64,000 nucleotides of DNA from Vicugna pacos (taxonomy: Eukaryota; Chordata; Mammalia; Artiodactyla; Camelidae). Below the pieces are notes generated by a model, which was not told where the DNA came from, ran no database searches, and saw only the letters and a program-made list of their open reading frames with translations. Each line of letters opens with the position of its first letter. The stretch's first letter is position 1. Shown one piece after another: positions 23,291-35,624 of this stretch. The DNA is taken from contig NC_133007.1 of NCBI RefSeq assembly GCF_048564905.1, positions 23,124,001 to 23,188,000 of the forward strand. The letters run 5' to 3'. Position numbers and translations under genes: made by a program.

Positions 23291-24934
23291 GGTTTTTTAA
23301 AAAACTGCTGTGAGTTTGGAATAAATGATGGATATCAATAACACAAAGCTGTTCAGCATTTAGATTCAACTAGATTAAATTCTACTCTTCTTACTTCTTA
23401 TTTCTTCATGAGCATTATTTCTTGTTCTCAATATTTTTTGTTCTTCCTTTGTTCTCACTTTGGGTCTCAGGATCATTATTTCTTCATCTATCAGATACGT
23501 GATGAATTCTTACTCTGCACCAAGCCATTGTCAGGGGTCTTCAATATCCATTGACACCATGTGATGGTGAAATCACATTCATTCCTAGCTTAGTCACAAG
23601 GCAAGTGGAAATCAGAAATTTTGGAAATTAGAAAAGAAACACACATTCCTGTTCAAACAAAGAGGTGATTTATATTACTGGGGAAACATTGTCTGGGACC
23701 ATTTATTTGCCAACATTCAGCACATGTTTATTTAGTATCTCCTGTGTATAACAATACACTATATTAGTTTCTGGATAATGGAATAGAGAGGTTGAAAGAA
23801 ATGAACTTGGTAGTTAATGGTGAAATGAGTCTCCTTTCGGCCTTCACAATAGAAAGCAACATTGTTCCGTCAGTCCTCTCAACCTAACAGAAAATGGTAT
23901 TTCTAACTATAAGTGCAGAAGCATATTTTTAACTGAACAGACATGTTTTACACATTCTGATCATTTCCTTTTCATCCCTTTGGTAACATGAAATTGACAA
24001 ATCAACTTAAAATTAGTCAAATTTTCTGAAATCGCTCCATCTGAGAGGGGCTTAGAGCCTTCCACTCCCCAAGCCCTCATGCATGGGCCCAATTTGGAGC
24101 AATTTGGCATTTGATGACTTGTCTCTACTTTCCGCAATCAACTCAGTTGTTAATTAAACCCAGTGCAACATCTCCATGGCAATGACTCTGGCATTAGGAG
24201 ACGCACAGAAGAACCACCCGCTACCAATAAATGCAGTGAAAGTTCCAGCTGCTCTGTGGTCACTATTAGATGTGACTTGTGGTCTTCGGTCAGTTGGTAC
24301 AAAATGTCAGAAAGAAATTAGCTATGTTTGATTTGAGTTGGGGTCTAAGTCCCCAGACCATCGTCACATGTCTACCCCTGAGTAAAGATCGGTAGCATTG
24401 GGCCCATTTTGACCCTTCCTCCTTTTCCATTTCAAATTGGATTCTGTCCCCGTAGCCTCGGCGCTTTTGGCTTCTCTCAGGGGGAGGGAGAGGCAAGTGG
24501 GAGTGAGCCCCTCTGTGAGTAACAGACATCCATGTTGGACTGAGCAGCCACAGCAGTGAGAAACTGGGCAGCGGACAGGGAACGAGAGTGAACATCTATC
24601 CCCCAGCAGGACCCTCCCTTCACAGCTCAGGTAAGAGACAGAGAAGGGTGATGGGTCCCTGCCGGTGCAGTGCCAGTGAAAGACAGAGACAGCCACAACT
24701 AAGAATGTGGACTCCAAATGTTGTTAATTGGGCCTAATTAAACTTTAAAGTGCATTTTTATGAAACTATGCATATAAATTTTATACGTATTGTAGATGAA
24801 CTGACTCATTGCTCTTCCTAAATTTACATAGACACTGTCTTGGTTCTGATTTAATACAACAGTGCACTTAACAATATTTTAATCACCAAATCTTGTGTTT
24901 CATTATAGTAAGAACACTTAACATGAGACGACCT
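23291..24934. other. Unassigned stretch with a possible 5' exon
   Basis: Not recognised as repeat apart from weak MIR/L2-like sequence near 23700-23800. A GC-richer segment at 24400-24660 ends in a consensus splice donor (CAG|GTAAGAG, GT at 24631). It lies 3.8 kb upstream of OR10K2 on the same strand. Overlapping minus-strand frames of 101 and 117 codons here show no domain. Confidence 0.4.
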
Positions 24935-25445
24935 TCTTTTTAACTGAAGTACAGTTGATTTACAATGTTGCATTAATTTCTGGTGTAAAGCATAGTGATT
25001 CAGTTATACGTGTATATATTCTTTATCATATTCTTTTTCATTATGGGTTATTTCATGCTATTGAACATAGTTCCCTGTGCTACACAGTAGGACCTTGTTG
25101 TTTACCTATTCTTTATGAGATCTGCCCTCTTAATGAATGTTCAGGTACACAATTACCTATTGTTAACTACAGGCAAAATGTTGTAGGCAGGTATCTATGA
25201 AGTATTCACCTTGTATAACTGAAACCTTGTACCCAGTGAACAGCCACTTCCTCTCCCCCTTGGCCCAGGCGCTGGCAGCCACCATTCTACTTTCTCCTCC
25301 TCTGAACTGATTATTTTAGATGCCACATATAAATGAAATTTATCCTGTGATTGGCTTATTTCAATTAGTATAATGTCCTCCATGTTCATCCATGTTGTCA
25401 CATATGGCAGGATCGTTTTCTTTTTTAAGGCCAAATAATATTCTG

Positions 25446-25465
<20 letters not shown>
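24935..25465 (-). mobile_element. L1 3' portion
   Basis: Reverse-strand L1 3' UTR (GTACAGTTGATTTACAATGTTG at about 24949, CCCTGTGCTACACAGTAGGACC at about 25073), then the end of ORF2 (TCCATGTTCATCCATGTTG at about 25378). It is interrupted at its right edge by a GT microsatellite. Confidence 0.8.
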
Positions 25466-25482
<17 letters not shown>

Positions 25483-25500
25483 CACACATACACATATGTA
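25446..25500. repeat. GT microsatellite
   Basis: About 17 GT units followed by an interrupted TA/CA stretch. It arises within the AT-rich part of the neighbouring L1. Confidence 0.9.
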
Positions 25501-26334
25501 TATATACCTACAAAATCTTAAATCACAATCTTTTTAAAGTGACATCAAGAAAAAGATTACAATATCTAATACAAGTCTGAGAATTTCGTGAGTACTCTGA
25601 AAATAATTAAAGTTGGCAAATATAAAGACACAGAAACTGCCTTTTCGGCACATAAAATCAGAGACAGAAACATTAGCACAAGGGCATAGAGAACAGACTC
25701 TGGAGGAGAACGCAGGAGTAGCAGCTATAACACCACCATAAACCCCTTCAGGAGGTGGCACATTACTGTGGGAATCGCATTCATCTGAAACATAAAAGAC
25801 CTTGGTTCTGTGGCTAACACATCTACTCGGCTGCTTTCTGGTCTTGGAGCTTCTGATCCAAGTACTGTCTGATGCTCAGTTTCTTTGAGTACTCAATCAA
25901 TTGTTGACTTTGATACCTAAATATCTAGGTTAAAACATGCACAAAACATGCATTATTGATAAGTATAAAGCATCCATAATAAGAAACCTCTAAGTTTTTC
26001 TTTGTATGTGACTAAGTTTAACTGTCGTTTTATCTTCTAAGTTTATCCTATACTACCCTCTCCGTCAAAATAAAAAATTTAGGAAACCTCCCTTGCTTTC
26101 TCCCAGGTGTAGATAACCTGCCTGGGTGACTGACTACAGAGAACCAAATACCACAGAACTTGCATGGAACTTCAAGATCAGTAACCCTTGCCCCCCTCCC
26201 AGGGCAGAGCAGGACTCCACTTAATGCCAAGCAGCACCCCGGGAAAGTGCAGAAAAGGCAGCTTCAGCAACTTCCTATGAGTTAAATCCTCACTGTATTG
26301 TTGATGAGAATATTTCTGCCCCTAGTCCCCATAG
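25501..26334. other. Unassigned stretch
   Basis: No gene or clear repeat is recognised. The 75- and 60-codon minus-strand frames lack motifs. Confidence 0.4.
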
Positions 26335-26600
26335 AACAACAGTGAAGTAATTAAAGGGAAGTATTTATCAAGCACTCACTATGTGTTGAATTAGCCTCTC
26401 TCGTACACACGATTTTCAATTAATTTTCACTATAGCCCTAGGGGTCTGCGATTACTTTTTTCACGATACAAATAAGAAAATGGGGCTTAGAGAGTTTAAG
26501 ATCTAACCGCAAGAATACGTCAGAGTCAGGATTAAAGCTCACATCTATCTAAGTTCAAAATTCATCTTATTCCTACATTGCTCACCTTTACATGTGTTTG
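26335..26600 (+). repeat. MIR SINE
   Basis: MIR-like order: ATTTATCAAGCACTCACTATGTG, ATTTTCACTATAGCCCTAGGGG, AAGAAAATGGGGCTTAGAGAG, then a segment matching GTCAGAGTCAGGATTAAAGC. Diverged, ancient SINE. Confidence 0.75.
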
Positions 26601-27499
26601 TAAGGGTAAAAGTCAAGATTACTAATGTAGAAATGTATTATTTAGTCCTGAGAATTAAGGACCCTGGAATTAGAAAGATAACAGTATATTAGTAATAAAT
26701 GTATCTTCTGGGCAATAAAAATCCTCGTGTTAGGCACTGAGCAAAGAATCAGGGGGATAAGATAAAGGGAGAGCAGATTTGTCCCTTTTACATGGTTTGA
26801 GTGGAAGTAGGAAACACCATGGACAAGACTGCCCTCCCCAGGAGCCAGGAGATGGAACTGTGGTTACCTGAAGTCTTTCCAAGTCTGTATGAAACTTGTA
26901 GAAACTAAATAGTGGCCAGTCTCATGACATTTTTCCAAGAATGCTTTAGTTCAACATCTCTGTAACAGATGTCAAGAAAACCAGAGATGCAAAAATATTT
27001 TTCCAAGGATGTACAAAAAAAAATTGTTTCCTCCATTTTCTCACAATTGCAAGTGCACATCTCTCAGTTCAACCACATTATTTTTTAATAATGTCTTCTT
27101 CTGAATATGCCTCACCTTTGAAATGTGAGCAGCTTGAGGCCTTGGACCAAATCGTTTGTATGTATCTTCAACACACACCTAGCGCCTGACACATGGTTGT
27201 TTTTACAACTGTTTGATACTTGTTGGCTAGTGGCTGATAGTCTTGATTTTGTGGTTCTCATCTAAGGAAGAGTACGATGACCCTGACTTTTGTTATTAAT
27301 AGTAGTTAAGATCATAACTTTGAATATAATAGTATGAGTAATGTAAAATATTTGTAAAGAAAAAACGGGTAACAAACTAACATGAGCAAAGAATAGAGGC
27401 AAGGAAGGACGCAACATATTACACAACCGTGATGCAGCCCATCTATAAATGATCATGGACACAGTTTAATTCTCAAAACAAGAGCTTACAAACCATAAA
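26601..27499. other. Unassigned stretch with an L2-like tail
   Basis: About 27060-27240 resembles an L2 3' end (GAGCAGCTTGAGGCCTTGGACC, CACCTAGCGCCTGACACATGG). The rest is unassigned and shows no coding content. Confidence 0.45.
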
Positions 27500-27910
27500 G
27501 ACTTTGTACTTTATGCTATAGCTCCGAGCAAAATTTATGAGGAGGGGAGTGATAGGATACAATTACATTTCAGAAGATTAGTCTGGCTGGCATCAGGAGT
27601 AGGATGGACTGAAAAAATGTGAGACTGGTGATGGGAAAGATCTCCATAATGAACATGGGCAAGAGTCCTGAAGAAAGACTGTGTTCGCTCTGCTGGAGGA
27701 AAGACTCTGAGATAGGCATTGGAGGAGGTATAGAAGTGTTCCATCTTAGATAACTTCTAGATTTGGGAACAGAATACAGATACAGAAGCAAAGAGTCACT
27801 TTAATGAGAGTTTAAGAAGGTGGCACTGGTGATCCACGCCAGGAAGTAAAGCAAGCAGAGTTGGATAGAATGTAGGTGTAGGTTATGGAAAGATTAAACT
27901 AAGGTGTAGG
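27500..27910 (-). mobile_element. L2 internal fragment
   Basis: Reverse strand of the same L2 region seen forward at 52378-52870. AGAAGATTAGTCTGGCTGGCATC corresponds to the CAGTCAGACTAATCCTTTG segment at about 52713. It is ancient. Confidence 0.6.
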
Positions 27911-28360
27911 TATAAGGAGAATGATAATGAAAAGCTATTGAAGAGTATATATAAAGTTATTTAGAGAGTTATATATAAATGTAGTGCATTCAGATAATTT
28001 ATTTTGCAACTGTAGGAACATGGGAGGATGTGAAGACAGTAAAACCAAATGGACTAGCATTGCAAAGTAAACTTAGAGAGGCTGAGAATTTTAACATCAG
28101 CCCCACCCTGGGAATTGAGATGAAGGGAGAGTTGAATCTGAGAAATGTCGAGAACATTTTGTCTATGGTGTTATAAATACTGCGGCAACTCAAACTTGGA
28201 TGCACACTTTGCACAATTTTTGATAGTTCTTCATGTCTTACAAAAACCAGAAAGAGGAGGAAGGAGGCAGAACTCAAAATCTGAGAACACGTCTTGTGGT
28301 TACTAATTTCCTGTGATTCTATAATTTTAATGGATTTTCCTCAGCACCATCTTCTCCTCT
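27911..28360. other. Region immediately upstream of OR10K2
   Basis: Probable 3' end of the OR10K2 5' intron. No repeat is recognised. The open frame of OR10K2 continues into this stretch as far as 28294, but that extension lies 5' of the splice acceptor and is intronic by inference. Confidence 0.5.
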
Positions 28361-28367
28361 CTCTCAG
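28346..28367 (+). promoter_or_regulatory. Splice acceptor of the OR10K2 coding exon
   Basis: A pyrimidine-rich tract (CTTCTCCTCTCTCTCAG) ends in AG at 28367, leaving 25 nt of 5' UTR before the ATG at 28393. It decides the start: the longer open frame from 28294 crosses this acceptor and would be removed by splicing. Confidence 0.7.
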
Positions 28368-28392
28368 ACTGTGTCCTGAAGCTGTACCTTCC

Positions 28393-29337
28393 ATGGAGTG
28401 GGTCAATGAGACTCTGGTGAGAGAGTTTGTCTTCCTCGGCTTCTCCTCTCTAGCCGGGCTGCAGCGGCTGCTCTTTGTTGTCTTCCTGCTCGTCTACCTG
28501 TTCACTCTGGGCACCAACGCCATCATCATTTTCACCATTGTGCTGGACAGAGCCCTGCACACCCCCATGTACTTCTTCCTTGCTGTACTCTCCTGTTCTG
28601 AGACTTGCTACACCTTCGTCATTGTACCCAAGATGCTGGTGGACCTGCTGGCCCAGAAGAAGACCATCTCCTTCCTGGGCTGTGCCATCCAGATGTTCAC
28701 CTTCCTCTTCCTAGGCTGCTCTCACTCCTTCCTGCTGGCAGCCATGGGTTATGATCGCTACGTGGCCATCTGTGACCCTCTGCGCTACATGGTGCTCATG
28801 GGGCGTGGGGTGTGTGTGGGACTAGTGGCTGCTGCCTGTTTCTGTGGCTTTGCTGTTGCACAGATCATCACATCCATGGTGTTTCGCCTGCCCTTCCACT
28901 CCTCCAACCAACTACACCACTTCTTCTGTGACATTTCTCCTGTTCTCAAGGTGGCATCTCACCATACCCTCTTTAGTCAGATTGTCATTATCACGCTCTG
29001 TGCATTGGTCTTGGTTATCCCCCTGTTACTGATTTTGGTATCCTACATTCACATCATCTCTGCCATACTTCAGTTTCCTTCCACATTAGGCAGGTACAAA
29101 GCTTTCTCTACCTGTGCGTCTCACCTCATTGTTGTCATTGTCCATTATGGCTGTGCCTCCTTTATCTACTTAAGGATTAAGTCCAACTACTCCTCAAGCC
29201 AGGATGCTCTCATATCAGTATCTTATACTATCCTAACTCCATTGTTCAATCCAGTGGTTTACAGCTTGAGAAATAAAGAGTTCAAATCAGCTCTTCAAAG
29301 AGTTGTGGGAAGAACAATTTCTCTGCCACAACATTAA
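28393..29337 (+). CDS. OR10K2: Olfactory receptor OR10K2
   Basis: Intact single-exon olfactory receptor GPCR of 314 aa. The frame is open from 28294, but the strong-context ATG at 28393 (TTCCATGG) lies just after a splice acceptor and gives MEWVNET, as in OR10K1. Signatures: N5 glycosylation site, HTPMYFFL at 56-63, Cys97 and Cys179, MGYDRYVAIC at 118-127, KAFSTCASHL at 236-245 and NPVVYSLRN at 286-294. The 3' half carries OR10K2-type residues I recall from human (VAQIITS, LQFPSTLGR, SSQDALISVSYT). Its first 155 codons are nearly identical to those of OR10K1 about 14 kb away on the opposite strand, while the rest is about 80% identical. Nothing is broken. It is transcribed away from OR10K1. 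Confidence 0.95.
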   Translation: MEWVNETLVREFVFLGFSSLAGLQRLLFVVFLLVYLFTLGTNAIIIFTIVLDRALHTPMYFFLAVLSCSETCYTFVIVPKMLVDLLAQKKTISFLGCAIQMFTFLFLGCSHSFLLAAMGYDRYVAICDPLRYMVLMGRGVCVGLVAAACFCGFAVAQIITSMVFRLPFHSSNQLHHFFCDISPVLKVASHHTLFSQIVIITLCALVLVIPLLLILVSYIHIISAILQFPSTLGRYKAFSTCASHLIVVIVHYGCASFIYLRIKSNYSSSQDALISVSYTILTPLFNPVVYSLRNKEFKSALQRVVGRTISLPQH

Positions 29338-32300
29338 TCTAGATCCCACTCTTTGTATGTGATAAAACACAAAGTACATGGGGAAAAATTCCCAGAGCAA
29401 AAATGATCAAGCAATTGAGTATAGTGTTCAAGAACAGAGATCATTTCTCCTTCATTTCCAAACATAAATTTTAAAAAACAGCGTATTTTCATGATCACAT
29501 AAATTATTGCCTATTGAAGTTTTTTCAACTGAGAGAAAAATAATGGATGGCTGCTGTAAAAAAAACATAAATATGCTCAGAATTCTAGCTTTGGCAAAAA
29601 CTGTTGCCCAATCACAGCCAGAATGGAAATCAACCTTGCAAAATATTGCACAACCCTAACTGTCTGGTTTAGGGACTCAGGAACGTCTGGTCTCTATATT
29701 TCTCCTTTTCTGAATGTTTCCTGAATCTCAGGTCTTTCAATATAGTCAGGTCACAATTTTTAAATGAGATAACATATATAAAGTTACAATTTTTGGTGCA
29801 TAAGTTATATCCAATTAATGTTCAAGTAAGAACATTATACAGAAAATTATTTATTTCTATATTTCTAATTTATTAATGAGAGCTGGGGGGTTTTTTTATA
29901 AATTTTTATGCACTGATAAGAATCTAAATTTAGTCAACACCACCTCCATGAAGATATTCACAGGGGCACAGGTGAAAAAGAAGACCTAAAACCACACAGA
30001 GTGGGCAAGAAAGGCAGGCTGAGCTTAATCCCATTTCATTCATTATTCACCAAATAGAAAAGTCCATGTGAAGAGCAAACAGGTTCTGTCTCCATGAAGC
30101 ACAGGAGTCTTCCTTCACGTGCATTTCAGGTTAGAATGTGAGCTAGACATTTTACTTATCTATCCTTCCTGCAGGACTGAGAGCAACCGGGGGCGCTCCA
30201 TGGAGAGAATTGCATCTTCACTTCATATTTATTTTCAATATCCACTTGTCAGTAAAGATCTTCCAACTGAATCATTTTGTTTCTTAATCTTTTCCTTTTC
30301 TCCCACCAGTCTCCTTGTCAATGACATAAACCCCTCGGCCAGGGGTTGAATTAAGAAGGAAGGAACCGGAATGCTTTATTCACAGGCCCAGTTTTACTGT
30401 GGGATGCTGAACTTGTCCGCTAAGAAAGCCAACTGCATTTCTTCCATCCTTTGGAGCTTGAGACTTGCCTCAAGTCTCAGACCTGAAGGTCACAAAGGCT
30501 AAAGCAAATTTAATTTCTTTGGCCACCAAACCCTCATTTCCTTGGACCTGTTGCTCAGCCCAGACTTCTAGCCTATTAAGTTGTCTCATGAAAAGGAAAT
30601 AAACTTATAATCCCTAATGTGAATCAGTTTAATGCGAAATTAGATTTCTGATGATTTTAATGAGTTAGTAATAGTTTCACATATTTTCAGAAAACCAGCC
30701 ATTATAAAATAAAAGATTTAATTCTACTTTAGCTAGCCTACTTCTGGACATTTCTTCCAGACATCTTTCATTTGAGAAGACAAATCCTCAGAAAAGCATG
30801 CATATGTGTAAAGCCATCCTCTTCCTATAGCCCTTGCAATTAAAACGTGACCATGGCGTGCATACTTGTCTCAAAAAGTCATTGAGCCCAATGACCAGAA
30901 ATACAATCAGTATGTAACTAATAGAAGAGGTTGATCAGCTCGTGGCGAAAGCAGGCTTCTGAAAATCCCCGTCTTCTATAAAAACATCCCTAGTTCTTCC
31001 TGGACTAACTGACTCAGCTTTCATGAGTTAATTCTAACTCACTCAATTTTCATGAAGCAACTTCCTATGCCTCTTCCCCCACAAAAATTTCTGTACTTAA
31101 TGAGATGATTTTTCCAACCACTTCATCTTATCTTGAACTTTCCCCTATGGAAAATCTTTTTGCAACCGAATTCACCTTTTGCTTTTTCACTTCTTATGTT
31201 CCGCTCAAGGAAGTTGCTCATTTCCCCTGATGAATTCTTTATTAGCGAGGTATAAAGAACCTGTATCAAACATTATGCAGTAATCATTCCCAGGGGCTTG
31301 AAAACACAACTACAGAGCGGATGTTGTATCGATCTGGGCTTGGCAAAAGACCAAAAGAGACGTCACTGGTAACCATAAGTAATTCAACTGGTCCAACAGC
31401 TCAGAAGGAGTTTGTAGACATGAACTCTGCAGAGCAGCAATCCAGGGGAGCAGGGGGATGTGCTAGATGCTTTGTCTGTGCCTACAGGACTCTGAAAGTT
31501 TAAGGATGAATCCCTCAACAGGCTACAAATGAGGGTATCAAGAGTGAAGTGTTAGGTCTGGGGTGTATGAGTTCCTTTGGAAGCTCAACATGGCTGTGTG
31601 AAGGGACTAATGGAAAGTGTTTGCAAAAATGGGAAATTTAAATTATTTACTTCACAAAATATCTAGAAATATATTTAACAATTTCTTGTCAAAACCAATT
31701 ACAGTGAAGCCATAAAGAAACATACGGAATAAAACTTGAATAAATATAGAGACACAATTTATACAAGGATAAGATGTCTCAGTTTTGTAAAGATACCAGT
31801 TGTCCTTATCTCACCTTTAAGTTCAAATCAATTCCACTTAAATATTCATTTTTTGATAATGTGATAAATATTCCTGAATTTTAAATATAATGCTAATCAT
31901 GAATTTCCCCAAATCACCTTTATATACATATGTAGAAGCACATATGTGTGTGTATCTCTGTGTATTCAGTTTCTTTAAAACTTTTAAGGTAAGCTAAATA
32001 AGGATTTTTATCCCCGTATTACTGTTGTAAACACTGGATATAGCAGAGATTACATGAATTATCATTGTCGCACCGCAGGTGCATGGCAGAGAGGGCAGTC
32101 TCCTTACTCCTTTCCCAGAGCTTGTTTGAATTCTCGCTCCACGGGCATGTCCAGTGCCACTGTCCCTGCTGCCTCCTGCTGTGACTAAGGCACACTAGCA
32201 TCGCCCCAACAAAGATGGAAACTGTTTTCCATACCTTGTCACACACCCACGGACACCACAGCCCCCTCCTCCTGCAGTGACACGAGGTCAGTTCTAAGCA

Positions 32301-32890
32301 TGACCTCATAAATCCACCAGCACCACTGCCTCCCCCTCACTTCCCACAGCCTGAGGACAGCCAAAGGGAAAGTCTGCAAGGAAAGAGGACACGTTCTTCT
32401 GTCCTGAAGTTACTCTGTGACCTAGAAAATTACTAAGAGTGAACTACTTTCTTACTTTGGGCCCCAGGCTACATGTCTGTAAAGAAAGGAGACTGATACC
32501 TTCTGCTATGTTGGTCTATGTCTTCATTTAAACGAGATAAAGATGAGACTGTTTTGAACAGTGTTAAGTGTAGTAGAAAGACAAACCGTCTAGCGTCGTA
32601 ATTATTTGGTAGTAACTGATCTTCCTGGGTCACCAGACTCCTCCTGAAATCTCTGTTCCTATTAGTCTCTCCACTGCTAAATTAAGGATGCTCATGAGTC
32701 CCAACCCAAGAAAATACGGTATCAAATCCCTCTCTTCCCCAAAACTTCAGAACGCACAGTTTACAACCAACAAAGGTAGACACTTCAGGCTGGCCTTAAG
32801 GTCCTCCATGAGCTGTCCTCATATTCCTCTCTCCTCACGTCTGCCCCTCCGGTTGTCTCATTCTATTCAGAGTTCCTAAATATGCAGAAC
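29338..32890. other. Unassigned intergenic stretch 3' of OR10K2
   Basis: About 3.5 kb without a recognisable gene. Weak L2-like sequence lies at about 32640-32880. A small hairpin (GAGACTTG-CCT-CAAGTCTC) is near 30462. A GC-richer segment at 32060-32350 holds a 96-codon minus-strand frame without known motifs. Confidence 0.4.
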
Positions 32891-32904
32891 ATATTTGTAC
32901 CACA

Positions 32905-33065
32905 CATTCTGCATCGGTCTGCTAAGGCTGCCATGACAAGGTACCATAGACGGGGTGAGCTAAACAACAGAAATTAATTCTCACACGGACTGAAAGCTAG
33001 AAGTCCCTGTTCAGACTGTCAGCAGGGATGGCTTCTTCTGCAGGCTTTCTCCTTGACTTGTCAGC
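32905..33065 (-). mobile_element. MLT1-like MaLR LTR fragment
   Basis: Reverse complement of the 3' part of an ERVL-MaLR LTR of MLT1 type: GTCTGCTAAGGCTGCCATGACA, then AACAACAGAAATTAATTCTC and GCTAGAAGTCC. An old, partial fossil LTR with no internal region. Confidence 0.75.
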
Positions 33066-33387
33066 TATTTTCAAACAAATTTCTATTCTTTAATTGTGGT
33101 GAAAAAAATTACCTTTTGCTTTATGTTCCTATTGGAAGATTCTTAGTGGTTTTAATTGTTTTTTTAATTAAAATATACTCAATTATTTAAAAGTAAATTT
33201 AAAACTATCTGAATAACACGTGATCCTCAGAATAGTAACAAGTACCAATATATAAATTAGATCCTGAAATGTCCTCCTTTCCGCAACGTTATTATTGTTG
33301 AATTTCCACTATTTGTTGTTAGACTGATTATATATACATGTGCACACACAAACACACGTTACCTAGATAGATAAGGAGAGAGGCATG
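33066..33387. other. Unassigned AT-rich stretch
   Basis: No gene or recognisable family between the MaLR fragment and the GATA repeat. Confidence 0.4.
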
Positions 33388-33446
33388 ATAGATAGATAGA
33401 TGATAGATGATAGATAGATAGACAGACAGACAGATAGACAGATAAT
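33388..33446. repeat. GATA/GACA microsatellite
   Basis: About 59 bp of GATA units with an internal block of GACA units. Translates to a spurious Tyr/Leu/Ser-rich frame on the minus strand. Confidence 0.9.
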
Positions 33447-33499
33447 CTGATATCCATCTTTAAATTATACTGCAACATTTTTTTCTTCCAGAATATATT

Positions 33500-34075
33500 A
33501 TGAACTTCTTTCAAGTCTATATTCATGATTGAATCTAATTCTTTTTTGAGAAATAATTCACATGCTATAATATTTACTCTTTTGAAATGTTGACTCAATA
33601 GCTTTTAGTATATTCACAAAGTTGACCGACTACCACCACTATTTAATTAGCCCAAAAAGAAACCCCACATGCATTACATTTTCATTAGCCTGAAAAGAAA
33701 CCCCATATGCGTTACAGTCATCTCCTCTTCCACCAGCAACCTCTACTTCGCTTTCTGTCTCTATGGATTTCCCTGTTCTAAACATTTCATACGAATGGAA
33801 TCATACAATGTGTTGTCTTTTGTTTATGGTTTGTTTTACTTAACATAAGGGTCATCTGTGTTGTACTATGTATCGTGACCTTGTGCCTTTCTATGGCTGA
33901 ATAATATTTCATTGCATAGATACACCAAATTTGTTTATCCATTCATTGATTGGCATTTGAGTTGTTCTCACTTTTTGGATATTATGGATGATACTTCTAT
34001 GAAAAATCATGTGCAAGTTTTTGTGTGAATATATGTTTTTAATTTCCTTGGATATGCACATAGCAGTTTTTTCCT
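33500..34075 (-). mobile_element. Old L1M 3' end
   Basis: Reverse-strand old L1: 3' UTR with GAGAAATAATTCACATGCTATAAT and a TTTTAGTATATTCACAAAGTTG block, followed by the end of ORF2 (TATGGCTGAATAATATTTCATTGC at about 33892). Confidence 0.8.
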
Positions 34076-35620
34076 TCTTTCTCCTCTTTCAGCCTACCTT
34101 AGTGATTCATGATTTTCCACAGTGATATGCTCTGATTTCTACTTCTGTATCTCTTTTTGAATATAGTAGTATAGATGTTTGCTTTGTGGATACCATGAGG
34201 CTTACATAAAATATCTTAAAATTTCACAGTTCGTTTTACACTGATAGTGACGTATTTTGATTGCATAAAAACTCTACCCTTTTACTCTTTTTCTTTTAAG
34301 TTTTTAAGGTCAGAATTAACCCTTCGTATAGCTCGTATTCATTAAGAAATTGTAGCAGTTGTACTTATTCTAATACTTTTCTCCTTAACCTTTATACTAC
34401 ATTCGAATTTACTTCATCATATAACAGAATCCCAGTTCTCTAAATCTGAGTGTATATTTACCTTTTCCAGTGTTGTTCACTTTCATGTGTTTTCATATTA
34501 CTAATTACCATCCTTTCATTTCTGCCTGAAGAACTCCTTTCAGCATTTTTTTGCAAGGCAAATCTAGTGGCGATGGATGAACTCCCCCAGAGTTTTTTTA
34601 ATCTGGCAAAATTTTAATTTCCCTTTGATTTCTGAAAAATAACTTGGCCGATAAAGTACTTGTGGCTGGCAATTTTTAAAAACTTCAGCACATTAAATGT
34701 ATCATCCCACTCTCTCCTGGCCTGTAAAGTTTCTGCTGAGAAATCTCATGATAGCCTATGGGGGTTCCTCTGTAGGTGGAAATCTTTCTTTTCTTGCTGC
34801 TTTTAGAACGCTTCATCTTTGAGTTTTGAAAGTTTATCGCAATGTGTCTTGGAGAAGATCATTTTGAATTGAAATTATGGGGTGATATATTAGCTTCGTG
34901 GACTTGAATGTTCAAGTTTCTCCCAAGGTTTGAGAAATTCTCAACTTTTAGCTCTTTAAATGAACTTTTACCCCTTCCTCCTGTCTTCTCTTTCTAAAAA
35001 TCTTATGATTACGATATTTGTTCTTTGAAAGGTGTCCATTAGATCACACAGATTTTCTTCACTCTTTTCCTTTTTTTCTCCTCAGATTGCGTTATTTCAG
35101 ATTTCCTATTCTCTAACTTACTGATTTTATTTTGTTTGGTCTACTCTGCTGTTGACATTCGTTATTGCGTTTTAAATTTCATTCCTTTGATCCCTAAGGA
35201 CCAGAATTTCTGTATGGCGCTCTTCTTTAATGACTTCTATCTCTTTGTTAAATTTCTCATTTAGTTTCTATATTGTTCTCTTGATTTTGTTAAGTTGTCT
35301 TTCTGTGTTTTCTTGTAGCTCATTAAGTTTCTTCAAAAAAGTTATTTTGAATCACTTATTGGGCAAATCATATATCTCTGTATCTTTGGGATCAGTTGCT
35401 AAAGGATTATTGTGGTTGTTTGATCATGTCATGTGTCCCTGATTCTTTGTATACCTTGGAGTTTTACGTTGCTGCTTTGGCGTTTGAAGTAGCTGTCACG
35501 TCCCCCTTTCCTTACTGGCCATCTTCAGGTGGAAGATACTTGTTGGTCCTGCTTATACCCTGGGTTTTCTCTGACCGTGCATGGATACACCTGCTCCATG
35601 CTCCTTTCTACTTCTTGTAG
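34076..35620 (-). mobile_element. HAL1 or L1M ORF1 region
   Basis: Reverse strand of the L1 ORF1 region of old L1M/HAL1 elements: TTTCAGCATTTTTTTGCAAGGCAAATCTAGTGG (about 34538), CTCTCTCCTGGCCTGTAAAGTTTCTGCTGAG (about 34710) and GTGTCTTGGAGAAGATC (about 34843). The same module appears forward at 45930-46800. It follows an ORF2-terminal segment at once with no ORF2 body, as in HAL1-type elements or after deletion. Confidence 0.7.
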
Positions 35621-35624
35621 CAGA

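Noticed and set aside
28294-28392. Extended N-terminus of OR10K2 (33 extra codons)
   Set aside because: It lies 5' of a clear splice acceptor, has no OR similarity, and OR10K1 starts at the equivalent of 28393.
30462-30482. Small perfect hairpin GAGACTTG-CCT-CAAGTCTC
   Set aside because: An 8-bp stem is expected by chance in a window of this size.
33359-33598. 79-codon frame over the GATA repeat
   Set aside because: Low-complexity translation of a microsatellite.
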